A DNA stretch of 64,000 nucleotides from CAVQOB01 sp963714325 (GCA_963714325.1 CAVQOB010000007.1:62001-126000); one strand, 5' to 3'. Shown: positions 42,469-51,869, counted from the stretch's first letter. Numbers and translations are program-made. Notes: generated by a model from the sequence alone, not told the origin.

Positions 42469-42640
42469 TGCTGCGACGGCCGCAACCGTCTGTTGCAATG
42501 TGAAGCGCGCCAGCGCTGCAGTGTGCCGCCGCGCTTTTGCGCTAGTCTCCTCTCTCAAAACCAGCCAAACTGATGGCGCGTCGCGGCCAACCCTGAACAT
42601 TGCGATTTCAGGGCCGCCGTCACCGGAGGAGCAACCGAAC

Positions 42641-43618
42641 ATGCCCAAATTCCATTCTCTGTTTGCTGTCGCGGCTACAGCACTGACATGGCTCGGACTG
42701 GCAACCGGCACTGCAGCCCAGGATTACCCCGTCAAGCCCGTGAAGATCATCGTACCCTTCGCCGCCGGCGGCCCGGCCGACGTGTACGCCCGCTTCGTCG
42801 GCGAACAGTTGTCGCAAGCCCTCAAGCAACCGTTCGTGGTCGAAAACCGGCCGGGCGCAGGTTCGATCATCGGCACCGACGCAGCTGCCAAATCACCGGC
42901 TGATGGCTATACGCTGCTGATGATGTCAAATACCCACACCGCCAATGAGTCACTGATCCCTGCCAAACCATTTCAGTTGATGCGTGATTTCGTGGCGGTA
43001 GCGCCGGTCAATTCTTCCGATCTCGTCCTCGCCGTGCATCCATCGGTGCCGGCCAACACACTGGCCGAATTCATCGCGCAACTGAAGGCAAAACCCAAGG
43101 GGCTGAACTATGCATCGTCGGGCAACGGCACGCCTTATCACATGGCCGGAGAACTCTTCAAAGCGATGAGCGGCACTGAGATCGTGCATGTCGCCTATTC
43201 CGGGTCTTCACAGGCGCGCAACGATCTGATCGGCGGTCACGTTCACATGATGATCGACGCTATAACCGCCATGTCCGGGAATGCGGCAGCCGGCCAAGTC
43301 CGGGCGTTGGCGACGACCGGGACCAAGCGCTCAAGTGTATTGCCGAACGTACCGACGGCCGCGGAAGCAGGCCTGCCCGGCTACGAGGCGACTATCTGGC
43401 TCGGACTGATGGCGCCGACCGGTACGCCGCAGCCGATCGTCGACAAACTCAACGTCGAGGTCAACAAAATCGTGGCACGCGATGACGTCAAGGCGGCATG
43501 GGCCAAGCAGGGTGCCGACGCGATGGCGATGTCGCCGGCGCAATTCGAGGCCTACATGAAGCGCGACATCGAAAAGTGGGCCGGCGTCGTCAAATCAGCG
43601 GGAATCAAGGTTCAATGA
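42641..43618 (+). CDS. Tripartite tricarboxylate transporter receptor (TctC/Bug family)
   Basis: The 325-residue protein has a signal peptide (LFAVAATALTWLGLATGTAA). It then shows the Bug fold marked by DYPVKPVKIIVPFAAGGPAD, VVENRPGAGSIIGTDAAAKS and the later VPTAAEAGLPGYEATIWLGL. These periplasmic proteins bind carboxylates or other small ligands; the matching TctAB membrane parts are absent, as is common for orphan Bug proteins. GGAGGA precedes the ATG at 42641. Its stop overlaps the start of the next gene (ATGA), a leaderless molybdate-binding-like protein, so the two are translated together. Confidence 0.92.
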   Translation: MPKFHSLFAVAATALTWLGLATGTAAQDYPVKPVKIIVPFAAGGPADVYARFVGEQLSQALKQPFVVENRPGAGSIIGTDAAAKSPADGYTLLMMSNTHTANESLIPAKPFQLMRDFVAVAPVNSSDLVLAVHPSVPANTLAEFIAQLKAKPKGLNYASSGNGTPYHMAGELFKAMSGTEIVHVAYSGSSQARNDLIGGHVHMMIDAITAMSGNAAAGQVRALATTGTKRSSVLPNVPTAAEAGLPGYEATIWLGLMAPTGTPQPIVDKLNVEVNKIVARDDVKAAWAKQGADAMAMSPAQFEAYMKRDIEKWAGVVKSAGIKVQ

Positions 43619-44349
43619 CCTCGCCGACGCAAGCGCATCATGCTGGTGCTTTTCGGCTCTGGCTGCTCAGCGGCGGCGCGGCCAATGGCCTTGTCGCCTC
43701 ACTCGCGGAGCGATTCAAGGCAGAAACCGGTCTGAACATTGCCGGCAGTTTCGGCGCGGTCGGAGCCATGCGCGACGAGCTGCTTGCCGGCGAGCCGGCC
43801 GATCTGCTGATCCTGACCAAGGCCATGATCGGCGAACTCGAGGCCAGCGGCCATGCCGTGCCCGGCTCGGCGGCCGATCTTGGCGTCGTGCGCACGGCCG
43901 TCGCTGTGCGGGCGGCCGATACCAAGCCGGATGTGGCGACGGCGGAGGCGCTGCGGGCCAGCTTGGAGGCGGTGGACGAAATCTATTATCCGGACCCCCA
44001 ACTGGCGACAGCCGGCATCCACTTTGCCAAAGTGCTGGAGCAGCTGGGGATTGCCAGCGCGGTCACAGCGCGGCTGCGGCCGCACCCCAACGGTCAGTCC
44101 GCAATGCGGGCGATGGCGCAATCGAGGGCTGCTCGCGTCATCGGCTGCACGCAAGTAACCGAGATTTTGTCGACCCCAAGTGTCAGCCTCGTTGCTGCAC
44201 TGCCGAAGGTCTTTGAGTTGGCGACGATTTACACGGCGGCGGTGACCACGCGTGCCGCCGCACCTGATCTGGCGCGGCGGTTGGTGCGGCTGCTGACGCA
44301 GGCTGAGACACTGGATGCGCGCCGTCGCGCAGGCTTCGAAATTGCATAG
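43615..44349 (+). CDS. ModA-like solute-binding protein without signal peptide
   Basis: The 244-residue protein fits the ModA/SBP_bac_11 binding-protein fold: LWLLSGGAANGLVASLAERF, INIAGSFGAVGA-like first lobe, LLAGEPADLLILTKAMIGEL, and the hinge region GIHFAKVLEQLGI. Family proteins bind molybdate or similar oxyanions in the periplasm. This one has only a short polar N-terminus (MTSPTQAHHAGAF) and no signal peptide, so it is probably cytoplasmic unless another start is used. It overlaps the TctC stop by four bases. No modB or modC is near. A regulatory or sensor role is possible. Confidence 0.82.
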   Translation: MTSPTQAHHAGAFRLWLLSGGAANGLVASLAERFKAETGLNIAGSFGAVGAMRDELLAGEPADLLILTKAMIGELEASGHAVPGSAADLGVVRTAVAVRAADTKPDVATAEALRASLEAVDEIYYPDPQLATAGIHFAKVLEQLGIASAVTARLRPHPNGQSAMRAMAQSRAARVIGCTQVTEILSTPSVSLVAALPKVFELATIYTAAVTTRAAAPDLARRLVRLLTQAETLDARRRAGFEIA

Positions 44350-44550
44350 CAATTGCCGGCTTTTGCGGCGAAGCGGCAATGGCCAATGCATCGAAGCGAC
44401 CACATCCATTATCCACAGCGGCCGCGTCGCTGTGACGATTTGGTGCGCTGCAGGATGGACGCGCGTCACACTCCTGCTACTTTAGTCGACAATAAAAACA
44501 CGCGATGGGGGACGAAACGAAGCGCACTGCGCGACCCAGGAGGCCACACA

Positions 44551-44793
44551 ATGCTCTCGATGAAGCGCTGCCCGCATACCGGTGTCGTCAATTTATTTGA
44601 TACGACAGACCCCCACTTCGCCGTCGGCTCCATTGCGAAGGGCCATGGACGGAGCGCGTTCCACTGGCACTGCTACTCTGGCGAGACAGATCGGGGTGGC
44701 CTTGTCAGCGATCTGAAGGCCGCCAAACATGCCTTGATTGCATGTTACGAAGTCAGCAGCGGCGATCATCAAGCGCGCACTTACGCGATTTAA
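44551..44793 (+). CDS. Small protein of unknown function (80 residues)
   Basis: I do not recognise this family. The ATG at 44551 has an AGGAGG seven bases upstream, one of the strongest ribosome-binding sites in the window, which supports translation. The protein begins MLSMKRCPHTGVVNLFDTTD and has a cysteine/histidine cluster (FHWHCYSGE). It has no signal peptide or membrane helix. It stands alone in a gap after the ModA-like gene. Confidence 0.65.
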   Translation: MLSMKRCPHTGVVNLFDTTDPHFAVGSIAKGHGRSAFHWHCYSGETDRGGLVSDLKAAKHALIACYEVSSGDHQARTYAI

Positions 44794-44811
44794 GCCACGC
44801 AAACGAGGGAA

Positions 44812-45834
44812 TTAGCTGCGATCTGGCTCGTTCAGCGCAAATGCGCGAGCGAGCAGGTTGTAGCTGTTGCGGCGGGCGGCAGGATCGTCGCTCCACGTCA
44901 GGACGGCGATCTCCTCGACACCACACTCTCGACCGATCGCGCGCAATCGCTCAGCGACCGATGCCACCGAGCCCACCAGCGACATCTGGCGTATCTCATC
45001 GATGCGGACCAATTCGTCCTGCGTATAGGGGTGGGCGGCTGCCGCCTCGGCTGTCTCCAGCGGCGGAATGGCGCCGCGATCGCGGTACAGTTTCCATTTC
45101 GCGCGTGGCCAGAATAGGCGCGTCGCCTCGGCGTCCGTTTCAGCCGCGAGCGCCCACACGCAAAGCACGGCCACCGGTTTCGGGAAACGGGCGCTCGCTT
45201 GATACGTATCGCGATAGAGGTCGACGGCTTCTTTGGCACCGCGCCCATCGGTGATGAAATGCGCAAAGCAGTAAGGCATGCCAAAATGGGCCGCGACCTG
45301 CGCGCCATAGCTCGATGAGCCGAGCACCCAGACTTCCGGCGAGGTTTCGCCGGCAGGAAAAGCCCGCACCTGCTGGAAGGGATGGCCATCCGGTAGGGCG
45401 TGGCCGGTGACCCAGGCTTCAAGATCTCGAACCTGACGCGGGAAAGCTTCGGCGGCGGTATTGGCGTTGGGATTGAGCGCGAAGGCGGTGCGCCCGTCCG
45501 ATCCCGGAGCCCGTCCGACACCCAGATCAATGCGTCCCGGCGCCAGAGCGTCGAGCACCCGGAATTGCTCCGCCACCTTCAGCGCCGAATAGTGCGGCAG
45601 CATCACGCCAGCGCTGCCCAAACGAATGCGCGTCGTGCGCGCGGCGATCGCCGCGAGCAGAATTTCGGGCGCTGTGCCGACGATGGTGTCGTGGTTGTGA
45701 TGTTCGGCAACCCAGAAGCGATGATAGCCGAGCGCCTCGCAATGCTGTGCCAACGCCAGCGTCTCCTGGATCGACGCGGCGTGCGGCCGGCCGGCAATGG
45801 CGACGGATTGATCGAGGACGGAGAGGCGCACCAA
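44812..45834 (-). CDS. LLM class flavin-dependent oxidoreductase
   Basis: The 340-residue protein is a luciferase-like TIM-barrel enzyme of the MsnO8/YhbW type: LSVLDQSVAIAG, AEHHNHDTIVGTAPEILLAA, IRLGSAGVMLPHYSALKVAE, PGRIDLGVGRAPGSD and VWVLGSSSYGAQVAA. These are FMN-dependent monooxygenases or reductases, and the substrate is unknown. The start is uncertain: TTG 45834 or the next codon GTG, with no clear ribosome-binding site. It has no flavin reductase gene beside it. Confidence 0.88.
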   Translation of the reverse strand: MVRLSVLDQSVAIAGRPHAASIQETLALAQHCEALGYHRFWVAEHHNHDTIVGTAPEILLAAIAARTTRIRLGSAGVMLPHYSALKVAEQFRVLDALAPGRIDLGVGRAPGSDGRTAFALNPNANTAAEAFPRQVRDLEAWVTGHALPDGHPFQQVRAFPAGETSPEVWVLGSSSYGAQVAAHFGMPYCFAHFITDGRGAKEAVDLYRDTYQASARFPKPVAVLCVWALAAETDAEATRLFWPRAKWKLYRDRGAIPPLETAEAAAAHPYTQDELVRIDEIRQMSLVGSVASVAERLRAIGRECGVEEIAVLTWSDDPAARRNSYNLLARAFALNEPDRS

Positions 45835-46071
45835 AAAAATCCACTTCGCTTGCTTGGTCTGACCAACAACGTCACACGGCGGCCAGCAGCCGTCGACATT
45901 GGGGCTCGAAACGTCGCGACTGTTAACATTGATTGATCGAAACTTTCAAATTTATTGGTTTGAATTGAAACCGTATTCACCCAGTCCTCAGCGCATGCTG
46001 GAACATATCCGCCGTCTGTGAGACAACGGCTGGATCAGAGTTCCGCTCGACTGTCGTGAGTTTTGCCCGCC

Positions 46072-46518
46072 ATGCAAAGGTTCATCCCCTGCCTGCTTGC
46101 AACCATCATGCTGTTCCTCGCGGCCAGCGTATCCGAGGCTGGCGATTATCGGTTCCCGGCGCAACCGGCACCTGTGAAGCTTCCCCCGCCGCTGCTGAAA
46201 TCGACGACCGAGCCATTGGTCCGGTCGGAGTCGGCCTATCCGACATACGTGGCGAATTGCTCGCCGGGCCAGATCTGCACGGTCTGCGTCGCGGGCTGCA
46301 TGGCCGGGCAACCGCACGTCCTCCAAAGCATGGCACAACCGTTGCCCTCAACGCGGCCGAACGAAACGGCCGCTGAGCGGATTGAGCGCGAACGTTCGGT
46401 CAGCCAGAAGCCCGGTTGGGCGCAGATCACCTGCGGCAATGACGGCTGTTCCGGACGCGGCGCGCCGCGGCGCCCGCGCAATCCGGATTTCAGTATTTCA
46501 ATCAATCGGTATTATTAA
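46072..46518 (+). CDS. Secreted Cys-containing protein of unknown function
   Basis: I do not recognise this family. The 148-residue protein has a signal peptide (FIPCLLATIMLFLAASVSEA) and a proline-rich stretch (FPAQPAPVKLPPPLL). A cysteine cluster follows, CSPGQICTVCVAGC, and a further pair in TCGNDGCSG. The four-cysteine group could bind a metal or form disulfides in the periplasm. The ATG at 46072 begins the signal peptide directly. It precedes the rhamnose cassette by about 180 bases with no evident link. Confidence 0.68.
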   Translation: MQRFIPCLLATIMLFLAASVSEAGDYRFPAQPAPVKLPPPLLKSTTEPLVRSESAYPTYVANCSPGQICTVCVAGCMAGQPHVLQSMAQPLPSTRPNETAAERIERERSVSQKPGWAQITCGNDGCSGRGAPRRPRNPDFSISINRYY

Positions 46519-46694
46519 GCGCGGCAATCGCGTCCTGCACGTCGCGCAGGCGCCGATGCTCCAGTCATTCGCTGTGATCATCACCTTCGATCTGGCCGAT
46601 CCCGCGCGATTGTGGCAGTAACGGGCCTCGACCGCCCTGCGCGCAACTGCGTGCCGATGGCTGATCCATATGACAGGACCGGGGACGAAACGAC

Positions 46695-47246
46695 GTGGAT
46701 ATCACTGCATTGGACATCGCCGATGTGAAGCTGATTCGGATGAAGAAGTTCGGCGATCATCGCGGCTTCTTCTCGGAGGTCTATTCCGAAACGGCGTTTG
46801 CGACGGCAGGCCTTGAGCATCGCTTCGTGCAGGACAATCACTCGCTGTCGGCTGAGGTCGGAACCTTGCGCGGGCTGCATTTTCAGCTGCCGCCCTATAG
46901 CCAAGCCAAACTGGTGCGGGTGACGCGGGGCGCGGTGCTCGACGTCGCCGTTGATCTGCGGCGGTCATCGCCAACCTATGGCCGCCATGTCTCAGTGCGG
47001 TTGAGTGCCGCCGACTGGACCGCGGTGCTGGTCCCCATCGGATTCGCGCACGGCTTCTGCACGCTCGAGCCGGATACCGAGGTACTCTATAAGGTCACCA
47101 ACATCTATGCGCCGGCGCACGACCGTGGCCTGCTGTGGAATGATCCGGCGCTCGGGATCCAATGGCCGGTGACCGAGGCGACCGCCAAGCTGTCAGCCAA
47201 GGACAAATCGCACCCGAACCTGGCCGAGCTTGGCCCGATCTTTTGA
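46695..47246 (+). CDS. rfbC: dTDP-4-dehydrorhamnose 3,5-epimerase
   Basis: RfbC epimerises C3 and C5 of dTDP-4-keto-6-deoxyglucose, the third step to dTDP-L-rhamnose. The 183-residue cupin protein shows KKFGDHRGFFSEVYSE, the catalytic histidine region LRGLHFQLPPYSQAKLVRV, and the later GFAHGFCTLEPDTEVLYKVT with the conserved tyrosine. Length is normal. The start is GTG at 46695. It is the first gene of the cassette rfbC-rfbB-rfbD-rfbA. Confidence 0.96.
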   Translation: MDITALDIADVKLIRMKKFGDHRGFFSEVYSETAFATAGLEHRFVQDNHSLSAEVGTLRGLHFQLPPYSQAKLVRVTRGAVLDVAVDLRRSSPTYGRHVSVRLSAADWTAVLVPIGFAHGFCTLEPDTEVLYKVTNIYAPAHDRGLLWNDPALGIQWPVTEATAKLSAKDKSHPNLAELGPIF

Positions 47247-47299
47247 GGTCGCACGCGAATCACGCCACACAGAACCTTGAACATCTGAAGGGCAGGCCC

Positions 47300-48373
47300 A
47301 TGAAGCGGATACTTGTGACGGGTGGCGCGGGGTTCATCGGCTCGGCCGTCGTGCGGCAAATTCTGGCCACCGGCGACACGATCGTCATCAATCTCGACAA
47401 GCTCACCTACGCGGCGAATCTGGCCTCGCTCGGCGATGGTGTGCGGCACGCCAACTACCGCTTTGAGCATGCCGACATCTGCGACCCAGCCGCCCTCACC
47501 GGCATTTTCGCCAGCCACAAGCCCGACGCGGTCATGCATCTCGCCGCCGAAAGTCATGTCGACCGTTCGATCGACGGCCCCGGCGCCTTCATCGAGACCA
47601 ATGTCGTTGGCACCTATCGCCTGCTGCAGGCCGCGCGCGAACATTGGTCGGGGCTCAAGGGCATGGCCAAGGAGGCGTTCCGTTTTCATCACGTCTCGAC
47701 CGACGAGGTCTATGGCACGCTCGGGCCGGCGGGCCTGTTTACCGAAACAACGGCCTACCAGCCCAATTCGCCCTACTCGGCCAGCAAGGCTTCCTCCGAT
47801 CATCTGGTTCGCGCCTGGGGGGCGACGTACGGCTTCCCGGTCATCGTCACCAACTGCTCGAACAATTATGGCCCCTGCCAGTTCCCTGAAAAACTGATCC
47901 CGCTGACGATCCTCAAGGGTCTTAGCGGCCAGTCGATGCCGGTCTATGGACGCGGCGACAACATTCGCGACTGGCTCTACGTCGAGGATCACGCCCGCGC
48001 GTTGCGGCTGGTGCTCGATAAAGGTGGCATCGGTGAAACGTACAACATCGGCGGCTTGAACGAGAAGACGAACCTGTCCGTCGTCGAGACGATCTGCGAC
48101 GTCCTCGATACGCTGCGGCCGGCGGGCGCGCCGCATCGGCGGCTGATCGCATTCGTAACCGATCGGCCCGGACACGATCATCGCTATGCGATCGACGCAA
48201 CCAAAATCGAGCGCGCGCTCGGGTGGAAACCGACTGAGACCTTCGAGACCGGATTGAAAAAGACGATCCGATGGTATCTCGACAATGAAGCGTGGTGGCG
48301 GGCGATCCAGAGCGGCCAGTACGGCGGCGAGCGCTTGGGCACTGGATCGACGGCTGGCGGAGCTCCGGCATGA
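47300..48373 (+). CDS. rfbB: dTDP-glucose 4,6-dehydratase
   Basis: RfbB converts dTDP-glucose to dTDP-4-keto-6-deoxyglucose, the second step of the pathway. The extended SDR fold begins MKRILVTGGAGFIGSAVVRQ with the NAD-binding GxxGxxG. HVSTDEVYGTLG has the catalytic threonine-aspartate-glutamate, and YSASKASSD has the active-site YxxxK. The 357 residues are standard. The ATG at 47300 follows AGGG closely. Its stop overlaps the rfbD start by four bases (ATGA). Confidence 0.96.
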   Translation: MKRILVTGGAGFIGSAVVRQILATGDTIVINLDKLTYAANLASLGDGVRHANYRFEHADICDPAALTGIFASHKPDAVMHLAAESHVDRSIDGPGAFIETNVVGTYRLLQAAREHWSGLKGMAKEAFRFHHVSTDEVYGTLGPAGLFTETTAYQPNSPYSASKASSDHLVRAWGATYGFPVIVTNCSNNYGPCQFPEKLIPLTILKGLSGQSMPVYGRGDNIRDWLYVEDHARALRLVLDKGGIGETYNIGGLNEKTNLSVVETICDVLDTLRPAGAPHRRLIAFVTDRPGHDHRYAIDATKIERALGWKPTETFETGLKKTIRWYLDNEAWWRAIQSGQYGGERLGTGSTAGGAPA

Positions 48374-49266
48374 AAATCCTGGTGGTCGGCGCGAACGGGC
48401 AGGTTGGCACCGAGCTGTTGCGCGCACCATGGCCGGCCGGCACGGAATTGACCGGTCTAGCCCGACCGGCGATCGACTTGGCGAAGCCAGAGACGATCGC
48501 AGCGGCGCTGGGCGCGGGTGCATCGCGCTACGACCTAGTGATCAACGCCGCGGCTTATACCGCCGTCGACAAGGCCGAGAGCGAGACCGACCGCGCGTTC
48601 GCGGTCAATCGCGACGGCGCAGCGATGCTCGCGCAAGCGGCTGCACGGATCGGCGCTGGCCTTGTCGCGTTTTCGACCGACTACGTGTTCGATGGCACAT
48701 CGCTGCGCGCCTATCTCGAAACCGATTCCATCTCACCGCTCAGTGTCTATGGCCGCAGCAAAGCCGAAGGCGAGGCGGCTCAGCGCGCCGCCAATCCGCG
48801 CCATGTCATTTTGCGGACATCGTGGGTCTATAGCGCGCACGGCGCCAACTTCGTCAAGACGATGCTGCGACTGGGCGCCGAGCGCGAGGAGTTGCGCGTG
48901 GTGGCCGATCAGCATGGCGCACCAACGGCGGCGGCCGATATCGCGGCGGCAGTGACGGTGATCGCCGCCCGCGTCGCCGACGGGGCCATGGATCGCCAGG
49001 GTCTGTGGGGAACGTATCACCTGACCGGAGCTGGCGCGACGACCTGGGCCGGCTTCGCCGACACTATTTTTGCGCATCAGGCCTTTGTCACGGGTCGGCG
49101 GCCGCGCGTTCTCCCGATCACCACCGCCGAATATCCGACGCCGGCCCGGCGGCCGGCCAACTCGCGGCTCGACAACGCGCGGATCGGCGCGGCACTCGGC
49201 GTCACATTGCCGGCCTGGGAGGCAAGCTTAGCAGAGGTCCTCGGCGAGTTGTTGCCACCAGCCTGA
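48370..49266 (+). CDS. rfbD: dTDP-4-dehydrorhamnose reductase
   Basis: RfbD reduces the 4-keto group to give dTDP-L-rhamnose with NADPH, the last step. The protein begins MKILVVGANGQVGTELL (nucleotide-binding GxxGxxG). It continues with INAAAYTAVDKAE, FSTDYVFDGTS and the catalytic YGRSKAEGE (YxxxK). The 298 residues are normal. Translation is coupled to rfbB by an ATGA overlap. The next gene, rfbA, starts 97 bases later. Confidence 0.95.
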   Translation: MKILVVGANGQVGTELLRAPWPAGTELTGLARPAIDLAKPETIAAALGAGASRYDLVINAAAYTAVDKAESETDRAFAVNRDGAAMLAQAAARIGAGLVAFSTDYVFDGTSLRAYLETDSISPLSVYGRSKAEGEAAQRAANPRHVILRTSWVYSAHGANFVKTMLRLGAEREELRVVADQHGAPTAAADIAAAVTVIAARVADGAMDRQGLWGTYHLTGAGATTWAGFADTIFAHQAFVTGRRPRVLPITTAEYPTPARRPANSRLDNARIGAALGVTLPAWEASLAEVLGELLPPA

Positions 49267-49363
49267 CGGGTGTTGGACCTGCATGTGTTAAAGAGATGGC
49301 AACACGGTTCTGGCAGGCTCTCGACGGCTCAGTAATCGGCGGTTCCAAGCACGCGAGGCAGGA

Positions 49364-50227
49364 ATGAAGGGTATTATTCTGGCAGGCGGCTCCGGCACCC
49401 GGCTCTATCCGGTGACGCGAACGATCAGCAAGCAGTTGCTGCCGGTCTACGACAAGCCGATGATCTACTTCCCGCTGACAACGTTGATGCTGGCCGGCAT
49501 CCGCGAGATCCTGATCATCACCACCCCGCACGATCAACCGCAGTTCCGCGATCTTTTGGGCGACGGCGCCAAGTGGGGTCTGTCGCTAAGCTACGCCGTG
49601 CAGCCTTCACCCGATGGACTGGCACAGGCTTTCATCATCGGCCGTGACTTCATCGGCAATAGCCCATGCGCACTCGTCCTCGGCGACAACATTTTCTACG
49701 GCCACGGACTCACAGGCTTGCTCCGAACGGGCGCCAACCTGACGTCCGGCGCTCGCGTGTTTGGCTACGCGGTCCGTGACCCCGAACGGTATGGCGTCGT
49801 CGCCTTCGATGCCGACGGCCGTGCCAACAGCATCGAGGAAAAACCGGTCAATCCGCGCTCCAAGTGGGCAGTGACGGGGCTCTACTTCTACGACAATAGC
49901 GTCGTCGACATCGCACGTGCCTTGCAGCCCTCGCCGCGTGGCGAGTTGGAAATCACCGACGTGAACGCGGCTTATCTCGCGCGCGGCACACTGACGGTGG
50001 AGCGCTTGGGGCGCGGCTATTGCTGGTTCGACACCGGTACGCACGACAGCCTGCTCGAAGCCGCCTCGTTCGTACATTCGGTGCAGTCGCGGCAGGGCTT
50101 GCAGATCGCTTGCCCGGAGGAGATCGCCTTCAGTGCCGGATGGATCGATGCGTCGGCGATCAGCAAGCTCGCCGAACCAATGCGCAAGAACGGCTACGGG
50201 CAGTATCTGCTCGCGTTATTGGAGTAG
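49364..50227 (+). CDS. rfbA: Glucose-1-phosphate thymidylyltransferase
   Basis: RfbA joins dTTP and glucose-1-phosphate to dTDP-glucose, the first and feedback-regulated step. The protein begins MKGIILAGGSGTRLYPVT, the nucleotide-binding signature. It has QLLPVYDKPMIYFPL, then LVLGDNIFYGHGL with the metal aspartate and later GYCWFDTGTHDSLLEA. The 287 residues are standard. This completes all four genes of dTDP-L-rhamnose synthesis. No glycosyltransferase or O-antigen gene lies in the window, so the use of the sugar (O-antigen or exopolysaccharide) is not shown. It is convergent with the acyl-activating gene, 4 bases apart. Confidence 0.97.
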   Translation: MKGIILAGGSGTRLYPVTRTISKQLLPVYDKPMIYFPLTTLMLAGIREILIITTPHDQPQFRDLLGDGAKWGLSLSYAVQPSPDGLAQAFIIGRDFIGNSPCALVLGDNIFYGHGLTGLLRTGANLTSGARVFGYAVRDPERYGVVAFDADGRANSIEEKPVNPRSKWAVTGLYFYDNSVVDIARALQPSPRGELEITDVNAAYLARGTLTVERLGRGYCWFDTGTHDSLLEAASFVHSVQSRQGLQIACPEEIAFSAGWIDASAISKLAEPMRKNGYGQYLLALLE

Positions 50228-50231
50228 ATTA

Positions 50232-51818
50232 TTAAGGTGTCGGCTGCAGTGACTTGACCAGTTCGTTGGCGGCCATGACATCGATCTTGCCGGAGGCCAG
50301 CACCGGGATCGCGGCGACCGTCAGGATCTGGCGCGGCACCCACAGTTCCGGCAAGCCATCGGCCTTGGCTTGGGCTTGCAGGCTGGCGCGTTCGGCGTCC
50401 GGTTTGTCGGTGATCAGCACCAGCTGCTCGCCCTTGCGCACATCTGGCACATTCATGACGACGTGATTGAACCCTGGCCATAAGCCACTGACCATGCCTT
50501 CGACGGCGGCGAGTGAAATCATTTCACCGCCGATTTTGGCGAAGCGCTTGGCACGGCCTTTGATCGAGATCAGTCCGCGCTCATCGATGTCGACGATGTC
50601 GCCGGTGTCATGCCATTGGCCGGTCGGTGGCACGAGAACGCCCGGCTTGTCGGCGAACAAGTATCCCGCCATGACGTTCGGCCCCTTGATGACCAGACGC
50701 CCGCCCTCCGCAATGCCAGCGACGGCTTCGAGCCTGGCTTCGATGGCCGGCAGCAATGGTCCGACCGATCCCGGCTTGGTCCGGTCGGGCAGGTTGCAGC
50801 TGATGACCGGCGAGCATTCTGTCGCCCCATAACCTTCGAGAATCGTCGTGCCGTGTTTGGCATAGGCTTGGCGCGTCGTGTCTTTTACTTTTTCGGCGCC
50901 AGCGATGATGTAGCGCAACGATTTCAGGTCGTCCGGCTTGGCGGCGCGGGCATAGCCTTGCAGAAACGTGTCGGTCGCGAACAGCACTGTCGCTTGCGTC
51001 GCGGCAACCAGCGAAGGGATCTCTTTGTAGTGCAACGGGCTCGGGTACAGCACCGTGCGCATTCCGCTCAGCAGCGGCATCAGCGACGCTGCCGTCAATC
51101 CGAACGAATGAAACATCGGCAGCGGGTTGACGACTGTATCGGCGGCACTCAGCAATCCCTTTGCGTGAGCAAAAATTTGCCGCGCATTGCTCACCAGATT
51201 GGCGTTCGACAGCGCCACGCCTTTCGGTACGCCTTCGGTTCCCGAGGTGAACAGGAACACCGCCGGCTGATCGGGCCCGAGCGCGTGACGGCGATGCACC
51301 TGTGCGGCGAACGTCGACTTCAGCATTCCCGAGAGTTTGGCCGTCATGCCGATACGGCGGCGGATATCCTCGAGATAGAGGATTTCGAGTTTTTTTCCGG
51401 GCGCGACCTCCAGCCCCGCAAGGTCGGTGATGATGTCATCGAGCTTGGCGGTGGCAATGAACCGCCTGGAGGTGATGACCCGGCGGATGGCGCCGGTAGC
51501 GATGGTCGAGCGCAGGTTCTTGAGGCCCGACGAGAAATTGAGCAGGGCGGCGACGCGGCCATAGGCGTTAAGACCGAACAGCACGACGGCCATGCCGTTG
51601 ACATTCGGCAGCATGACGCCAACCGCTTCCGTGCGGCGCGTATCCTTGGCCAGTTCGTTGCCGAGGACAAGGCTGCCGAGGATGAGTTGGCTGTAGCTCA
51701 GCGGTTGGCGCTCGACATCTTCGAGAATGGGCTTTGCGTGACCATGCTTCGCCGCTGCATCGAGAAGTGCCGAGAACAGCGTAATACGGCAGGTCGCGGT
51801 GTCGAAACTGCTGGACAT
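50232..51818 (-). CDS. AMP-binding acyl-activating enzyme (acyl-CoA/acyl-ACP synthetase-like)
   Basis: The 528-residue protein is an ANL-superfamily adenylate-forming enzyme. The P-loop-like motif is FLFTSGTEGVPKGVALSNAN, the later core motif is EGYGATECSPVISCN, and the aspartate of WHDTGDIVDID is present, as is the near-C-terminal lysine region (ASGKIDVM). Overall it resembles the synthetase half of Aas, which activates fatty acids onto ACP, but lacks the acyltransferase half. CoA or ACP as acceptor cannot be told. It lies 51 bases after the flavoprotein gene on the same strand, so it may be the last gene of the 50-64 kb run. Confidence 0.85.
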   Translation of the reverse strand: MSSSFDTATCRITLFSALLDAAAKHGHAKPILEDVERQPLSYSQLILGSLVLGNELAKDTRRTEAVGVMLPNVNGMAVVLFGLNAYGRVAALLNFSSGLKNLRSTIATGAIRRVITSRRFIATAKLDDIITDLAGLEVAPGKKLEILYLEDIRRRIGMTAKLSGMLKSTFAAQVHRRHALGPDQPAVFLFTSGTEGVPKGVALSNANLVSNARQIFAHAKGLLSAADTVVNPLPMFHSFGLTAASLMPLLSGMRTVLYPSPLHYKEIPSLVAATQATVLFATDTFLQGYARAAKPDDLKSLRYIIAGAEKVKDTTRQAYAKHGTTILEGYGATECSPVISCNLPDRTKPGSVGPLLPAIEARLEAVAGIAEGGRLVIKGPNVMAGYLFADKPGVLVPPTGQWHDTGDIVDIDERGLISIKGRAKRFAKIGGEMISLAAVEGMVSGLWPGFNHVVMNVPDVRKGEQLVLITDKPDAERASLQAQAKADGLPELWVPRQILTVAAIPVLASGKIDVMAANELVKSLQPTP

Positions 51819-51869
51819 GGAGGTTCACACCTTTTGCCGATCATCGTCGCATCGCAGTTTGCACGCAGT

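Noticed and set aside
47105..48523. Long minus-strand open frame over the rhamnose genes (472 codons)
   Set aside because: rfbB on the plus strand is complete and certain; the antisense product is arginine-rich and low in domain-like pattern.
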